Below, one piece after another: positions 51,743 through 64,000 of a stretch of DNA of 64,000 nucleotides. Within the stretch, counting starts at the first letter, position 1; every line of letters begins with the position of its first letter. Below the pieces are notes generated by a model, which was not told the origin of the DNA, made no database searches, and saw only the letters and a program-made list of their open reading frames with translations. Where the stretch lies: NCBI GenBank assembly GCA_963575745.1, contig CAUYUJ010003606.1, forward strand, positions 1 to 64,000, in the 5' to 3' direction. The DNA is from Prorocentrum cordatum (Eukaryota > Sar > Dinophyceae > Prorocentrales > Prorocentraceae). The position numbers and the translations under genes were made by a program.

Positions 51743-54419
51743 AGGGACGTCTGGGGGCCTGTTGGGGTCCCTTCGCGCTTCTTCGGGGCCTGTTGGGGGC
51801 CTCCTGGCAGTCTCGGCGCCTGTCTTGGCGTTCTCTTGGACCCCTCTGGGGCCGTCTTGGAAGTCTCTGAGGCAATCTTGGAGGCTTTCTGGACTGTGCC
51901 TGGGCTCTCTTTGGGCGTCGTCGGGCCCTCTTGGGGGCTTCTGGTCATTTTGAAGCGCTGGGAACTCGAAAGGCGAGGACGTCAAATCTTTCAAAAACAT
52001 GGGGAGTGGCCGCGAAATCCTCGTCGACCGTGATTAAAATCCAGGAATGATAAACCTAGGTTCGTTACGTTCAGATGATACCCCCATTGGATTATGGGCC
52101 TGTGGATGGATCGGTGGCCCCCGCCTCCCTGGATCATTTTCGTTCCCGAATAATGCATCTTGGGTCGATATTCCGACATACTGAACCAGGGTTGACCCCA
52201 GTCCAATCTCCTTCTCAGGCGCCCCCCCCTTCCGCCAAATCATTATCATTTCAGAACAATGAACCTAAGTTCACTATTCCCAGAAACTTACGAACCCAAG
52301 TTGATGATGTTCTAGAGATAACGGACTAGGGTCAATATTCTAACATGATGAATCCCCGTTTAGAGGCGCGGGGCTGGGGGAGAAAAATAATGATAACCAT
52401 TCCGGAATCAGATATCCGGATTCAGATTATCCGCCTATGGCGCAGGCGACGCCCCTCAGCCTCTATAATTATCATTCCAAAATAATGAACCGGGGTTCGA
52501 TATTCCCAGAAAATTACTAACCCCAACCAATATGCCCAAAACATTATGAACCCAAGTAAACATCTTCTTGGGGTCGATATGCTCGGAACAGTACAAACCA
52601 AAGTTTAAACTGTTCCGGGGGAAACAGTATGAACCCCGGTCAATATGTCCCGGAACATTAAAACCCAGGTTCATAATGCTCCGGGGAGGACATTATGAAC
52701 CCTGGCATAATCCTGGAACATGCTAAACCCAGGTTAATATTCTTTTGGGTTCGTTCTCAAAACATGACTAGTCCGTGTTGAGCTCCGGGATCAAGGCAAC
52801 TCGTCGGGGCATCGTTTCTGGATGAGCTGGTGGGGTTATGCGAAGCGACAACAGCAACAACAACAACAATCATGAGGAAGGCCAAAGCGATAGCGCAATT
52901 CCAAAGTAAACCGTAAGAAAGGCCCAAAGGAGATCATGATTCCTGAGTGTCGAGGGCGCGGCGGCTGAATATACAGTGCAAGGGAATCCCACGCGAGAGC
53001 GCGATTCCTGGAAAAACTGTGTGGAAGTCCTGCGCGAGAGCTCGATGTTGGAATAAATTGTGAGGAAATATCAGGCGTGAGCCGTTGTTGTTGTAGCCGG
53101 GGTGCCAATAACACAGTTTGAGCAGTACGGCGTTCCCTGATAAAATATGCACCCGTGGGGGTGATGAACAATAACTATTGTTCAAGAATGAAGGTACAAC
53201 AACAACCGTCATTTTGACAATGTTCGCTCTTATCTGCTCGCGTGACACTCAGCACGAATATCCCAAATCCTGGATACCCTCCCCTTTCGTCTTCGATCAT
53301 ACCCCCAGAAGGGGTAAATATTTCTTGATTACCTGCAACGTGTATTTCGTGCAGCCTCTGAGGCATAAGAAGACAGGACGGATGCAAGGAAGGGACAAGG
53401 GGCAGGCGGGTTGCTGAAGCGTGCGTCCTGCATGAATCGCAAGGTCTCGAGCGATAGCACGATTCCCAAGTAAATCGAATGGCCACAGCGAGAGCGTGAT
53501 TTCTGAGTGTCGAGAGCGCGGCGTCTGAATAAATTGCGCGGAAATCCCGCGCGAGAACGCGACTCTGGGGCACAACGTGTGAGGAAATCCCGCGCGAGAG
53601 CGCGATTTGGGAATGAATTGTGAGGAAGTATCTGGCGGGAGCCGTTGTTGTTGTTGTTGTTGTTGATGTTGCTGTTGCTGTTGTTGCAAACCAGGGGTTG
53701 TTGTAAACTAGGGGCCAGAGGCCCAGTTTGGTGACACCCAGTTTCCCCTTAGAAAAATAGTGCGGGCCCTGGGAGGAGAAAACGATTTGTCATTTTGAAG
53801 AAGAGAATTCAACAATCATTTTAAGACTCTTCGTTCCGATCTGCTCGCGTGCCATTTATCACATTTGCCCCAAACCCTCGGTACCCGCCCTCTTAGTTTC
53901 CGATCAGATCCCCCTTGGGGGTATATCTTCCTTACCTGCCACGCGCATGTAGCGCAGCCCCTAAAACAAGGGAAGAGACGACGGATGGAAGGGGGAGGGA
54001 AAAGGATGGAGAACGAAAGAAAGTAGGTAGGGAGACTAAGAACAGAAAACACGCAGACCCTAGCGGGCGGGTGGGGAAGGCGGGCCGAAGCGGCCAAGTC
54101 GAGCAGGCGGGTTGCTGAAGCGTGAGTCCTGACTCTGTTGATTATGGGCCTCTTGCATGGGACTACCAAGAATGACAAAATAAAATTAACAGTGTGCAAC
54201 CGAAGAAGGGATTGAGGGCGGATTCTTCCCAAAACTCAGCTCTCGATGGAGAGCTACTTGAATTGTACCAGCATGTTTCCTTCGACTCCTTTCGAGAAGA
54301 CACATGTTTTCCTGGATTCTCTCACGAGTTGCGTCCTTGCACGCATGCATCGGCCCGTCGGTCATTCGAAGGCCAAAAACAAGCAAGGTCAGGTGCGCGC
54401 GGAAAACCCGAGAAGCACC
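51743..54419. other. Beta-alpha spacer, unit 2
   Basis: 51,743-51,990: inverted GGCCCAAGA-type array. 52,030-52,760: AACATTATGAACCC-type inverted repeats, with an imperfect palindrome near 52,664-52,705. 52,845-53,700: GTT/CAA runs and CGCGCGAGAGCGCG segments. The rest is mixed. No gene is seen; promoters are not recognisable in this lineage. Confidence 0.5.
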
Positions 54420-60245
<5,826 letters not shown>

Positions 60246-61974
60246 GGCTGCTTATCGGAAGAAGCTGATTTCCGATTTCTCGGATGACTTCAGGCGTCGA
60301 ACACTCGCTCTGGCCAAAACAGAGACAGACACATGATTGGCAATAGCACGGATAATGATACTGGATTCAAAAACACAATGCCAGCGCATATAACAAAACA
60401 TTGAGCATGCGCAACCCACAGGGCACAACACGGGTTGCCGTCGACGCAATGCATTCGGCAGAACTGAGGGCGACAGCTCCAATGATCGAACAAACATCCC
60501 GCCCACACACCAACAACGTCTTGGTAAAACTCCAGAGAACGTGGGCGATGCTACTCATCATGACTGGCTCAAAAATCTAAACAAGCGCAATAACATCCAG
60601 ACCCTGCTCATGAAGATCCGTGACTCGGGCGGGCGACGGCCCATGGTGGCGACGACACCGGAGACGAAGACGATGCTGATGATGGCGATGGTGGTAGCGA
60701 AGAAAACGAAGGCGACAACAACGACAATGAAGATGACGATGATGAGGACTCCGTTTTGATGATGACGGCGATGACCACTGACGTGGTCCAGCTCTTGACG
60801 ATGACGATAACGATTGGGACGATGCAGATGGTGAGAGCGTGCGGACGGACTGAAATTATGAATGCTTGACAAGCTTGCACATGAAACCCGCCGAATGTTA
60901 AGACTCCGTTGCAGAACTTACTCCATCTCAAACCCCTACAAAAGAAATTGGTGCTGGACGGAACTCGACGTGCGCGCGCGGAGACGCGCGCGCGTGGCCC
61001 GCGTGGGATTTAACACGGTTGGCGAGTGCGCGGACGCATGTCAACGCGTTCAACAAGCCCTCGTGCGTGGCCAACATAATCCCATTCGCCAGAATGGAGA
61101 AATAGTTCCCTTCACCTGTCAACGAGCGCGCGCAGAAATATGTCAGAGTTCTATCGTGCCCATCGCGAATGGCGTGTTTTAGTGTTCGATGAACTTGTTT
61201 TTTGTTCTACTGGGTGCTTGCAAGGATTCGGCACGCGGGCGCGGTGGCGCGCGCACGTGGCCATCATGGCATGCGTTGCGAAGAGGCCCTTCGAGAAACG
61301 ACTTATCATATCAACGCATGCGCACCACCTGGTTCTTTGACAAAGATGAAAGGGGGGTGTCGGTAGTGGGCATAGCTGGCACAAGATAGGCGTCTTCCAA
61401 AATTGTCTGCGAAACTGAAAGCATGTCGCACACCAACAATTCATCCGCCACCGTGCATTCCGCACGCAGTGGAGTACCTCAAGGCTCACGCAATTCTGAA
61501 AGGTCATGCAGTCCTGAAAGCTCGCAAGGTTCTGAATGGCCCAGACCAAGAAACTCCTGGGCGTTCTTGGGCACGGCAAGGCGCTCTGAGTGTTCCGCGC
61601 AAGCATTCGGGACGGCGCCCCTACCCAGGGAGGCCCCAGAACAAACCAAGACAGCCCTGAGGAGGCCCCGAAAGGATCCAAGGGGCCCCCGAACGAACGA
61701 ACGAACGAAGCTGCCGTCGCCGGGAAGCCGGCGCCCCTGCAAAGGTGGGCAGGCGCGCTGGTCGCGCGCACGCCTTTAAACGAGGCCACTGGGCGTGCGA
61801 CTGCGCCAAAATCAAATGAAACACGAAACGTTTGCACGAGAAGTCGCGCGGTCATCGCCACGCGCGCTGCAAAAATCCCGCTCGCTCTCCCGACAGACAG
61901 TCTCACTCGAGGCCTCGTGCGCCCACGAGCCCCAGCCGGAATGTTTTGCACGCGACACTAACTCGCCTTCACAT
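60246..61974. other. Spacer, unit 3
   Basis: Same as in units 1 and 2: acidic-coding-like stretch 60,655-60,840, alternating CG run 60,970-60,994, GAACGAACGAACGAA near 61,694. No gene is assigned. Confidence 0.4.
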
Positions 61975-63436
61975 CTGCTGAATCAGCCGGGCCGGGAGCG
62001 AGTTGGGCATCCGAGTGACCCCCCTCGACTGACCGCCCCACCGAGCATGGCCCTTCCGTTGAGTCGCTCGCGCGACCCAACGTGCACCTGGCATGTTGAT
62101 GATATCCCCTGCCAGCTTCAATTTTGATGTTTAATACTTGTCCACCGAACATGCAACTCCAACGAAGCAGCTGACCAAAAAAACACTCTTGTCCGAATAA
62201 CTGCACCTTCTAGTTTGAGGGGGCACGTTACCCAGAGCATTGCGCGCTGCATTTGTCCGCGTTCACGCGCAAATCGATTCGCGCGAGCTCGTCGGGTATA
62301 GAAGCTGACTTGCTTACCAAAACTTGCTCTGATCTGGCCAATCGCAGCATCATCAGCGAACGCTTCATAAGCCATCCGGTTCTTCTCCCGAAAGTCGCCG
62401 CCGATGATGTTCCCGCACACATTCTTCTCTCACAATTCTTTCACATGCACCATCGCGTTCCTGACTACATTCGCGCATAATGCCGGCGACATCGGATCTC
62501 CTTGCCGAGCGCAACGAAGACAGTCAAAGTATGCGCTTCGCGTGTCGGGGCCAAGCTGAGAATACGCCCGCTGGTCCGTGTACAAATCCAGAACGGCCCA
62601 AAACTCGTTATCACTGATTCTGGTTGTCTTCAGACCCGCAAGCACAGCCGCGTGCATGATTTCGTCAAATGCTTTCCCAAAATCCATTGAAGCCACCCGA
62701 ACCGTCCCCCCCTTCAACGCTGTTCTCGTTGATCGTTCGCACGCAGAGGACTAAATCGCAACACCCATAACCCGATCGAGATTAAATTTATTCTGGTTCA
62801 AAATCTGTCCGATATACTTTCCATTCGCATCAAAAGTGCGCCGCTGTACAACTTGTTCAAAACTGGGACGATCGTGATGGGCCTGTGGCTATTTGGGAGG
62901 GTCGTCTCGCTTTTGTGGAATAAAACGACAATCTCGGAGGTGCGCCACGAGTCCGGGACACGCCGTTGAGCAAGTCGGCAAAAACCTCCGCGATGGCATT
63001 AATGATATCGTTCCCGCCCCCCTGGCAAAAGCATAGCATAGCATAGCACAGCACAGCATAGCATAGCATATCATAGCATAGCATAGCATAGCATAGCGCG
63101 GCATAGCATAGCATAGCATAGCCTAGCCTAGCCCAGCATAGCATTGCGCAGCAGACCATAGCATAGCATAGCATCGCATCGCATAGCAGAGCAGAGCAGA
63201 GCAGAGCGCAGCACAGCATCCACGATTGATGCTGTATATATATGATGTGTGTGCGAACGTGTGTTCCATGCATGTTGTCCGCCTGTGGGCCAGATTGAGC
63301 CCTTAGTGGGGCAGCTTGAGCCTTTAGGATTCACCAAGGTTTCGCACATAGCACCGACCGGGAGACACGAAACCCGACGTACTATCGCATGTCCGAAATG
63401 TATTTCTATATATGCAAATACAAATGTATATGTGTG

Positions 63437-63472
<36 letters not shown>

Positions 63473-64000
63473 GCACTTGTTCCTAGAGGCTCCAACTCCT
63501 AGGTAGGGTCGCACTGGGATAATTTGAATAAAACGACAATCTCGGAGGTGCGCCACGAGTCCGGGGCCCGGGACACGCCGTTGAGCAAGTCGGCAAAAAA
63601 CCCCGCGATGGGGTTCATGATGTCGTTCCCGCCCCCCTTCAACATCTCGGCCACCAAGCAGTCTTCAGCGCTATCCTTGTTCCGCTTCATTCGAGAAATG
63701 ATCCATGCGACGTCCGCCTTTACTTCTGCAGCCGGGATTCTACTGCTTGGTCTGGTGACCCCGGAGCCTTCCAGCGGAGCGTCATACAAAGACTTGCAAA
63801 ATGTTGCGAAACTTTCAGCTATGTCTCCCCTTCCGGATTGTAGATTTCCATCTGAATCTCGGATGTTGGTTCTGCGGTTTCTTTATTCGGCCGATTTGGG
63901 AGCCCAGGTAGTTTCTTCGCTGACCCTTTGAGGATGAACTCGTCAAGCTGGTCGTTCTGCCTCTTCCGCATTTGGTCGCGGAGAGCTCCGTTCAAGCGAC
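61975..64000 (-). mobile_element. Decayed LINE, unit 3 (5' part outside the window)
   Basis: Contains FADD (about 62,349-62,360), QGDPMSP, SMDFGKAFDEI and the N-terminal RT region (63,499-63,789). The endonuclease end would lie beyond 64,000. Confidence 0.75.
63030..63215. repeat. TAGCA pentanucleotide tract, unit 3
   Basis: Same site in the LINE as in units 1 and 2. A TA run of ~30 bp follows at 63,440-63,469, longer than in unit 1. Confidence 0.9.

Noticed and set aside
60311-60326. SL-like TGTTTTGGCCAGAG upstream of beta-tubulin
   Set aside because: Only about 10 of 16 core positions agree, and it is better explained as a small CTCTG/CAGAG palindrome.

Overview
The window looks like nuclear DNA of a dinoflagellate; the species cannot be told from sequence alone. 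Three things point there. Relics of the dinoflagellate spliced leader (core GCCATTTTGGCTCAAG) sit upstream of genes. Same-strand tandem gene copies are present, as is usual in dinoflagellates. Introns are short and include a GC-AG intron. The rest is dominated by simple repeats and decayed retroelements.

Region 1 (1-17,070) is a non-repeated flank with genes almost entirely on the minus strand. It holds a partial coiled-coil ORF, a small unknown protein (1036-1452) and a three-exon gene resembling a degenerate cytosine-C5 methyltransferase (2426-3711). A broken member of what I recall as a multicopy dinoflagellate family follows (4108-6269). Two multi-exon genes of unknown function follow, gene B (7674-11148) and gene A (12127-15543); gene A has an SL relic abutting its start codon, and several of its introns are GGA/CCT tracts. 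A 122-bp satellite (about 15,995-16,940) ends at the edge of the tandem array.

Region 2 (17,071-64,000) is a head-to-tail array with a unit of about 19.5-21.1 kb: unit 1 17,071-38,146, unit 2 38,147-57,604, unit 3 from 57,605 and cut by the window end. In the direction of transcription (minus strand) the order is beta-tubulin (60,245 to 54,420), alpha-tubulin (51,628 to 50,267), beta (40,997 to 33,832), alpha (31,034 to 28,961), then a beta first-exon block (19,772 to 19,365) with no downstream exon before the array ends. Alpha and beta therefore alternate. One alpha (50,267-51,628) and one beta (54,420-60,245) are open. The other alpha carries a 712-bp insertion with a 13-bp target duplication, and the other beta has a 1-bp frameshift. 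Between the genes each unit carries a decayed APE-type LINE, GGCCCAAGA-type arrays, and TAG, CGT, CCT and TAGCA microsatellites.

The most notable signal is the first beta-tubulin intron, seen in all three units: a 130-bp body with 28-bp terminal inverted repeats (25/28 matching) directly flanked by a 5-bp duplication (GGCAA in gene sense). The duplication supplies the GC donor and the element supplies the AG acceptor, so this is an introner-like (transposon-derived) intron. The near-perfect SL relic upstream of both alpha-tubulins suggests that an ancestral alpha gene was reverse-transcribed from trans-spliced mRNA before the array expanded.
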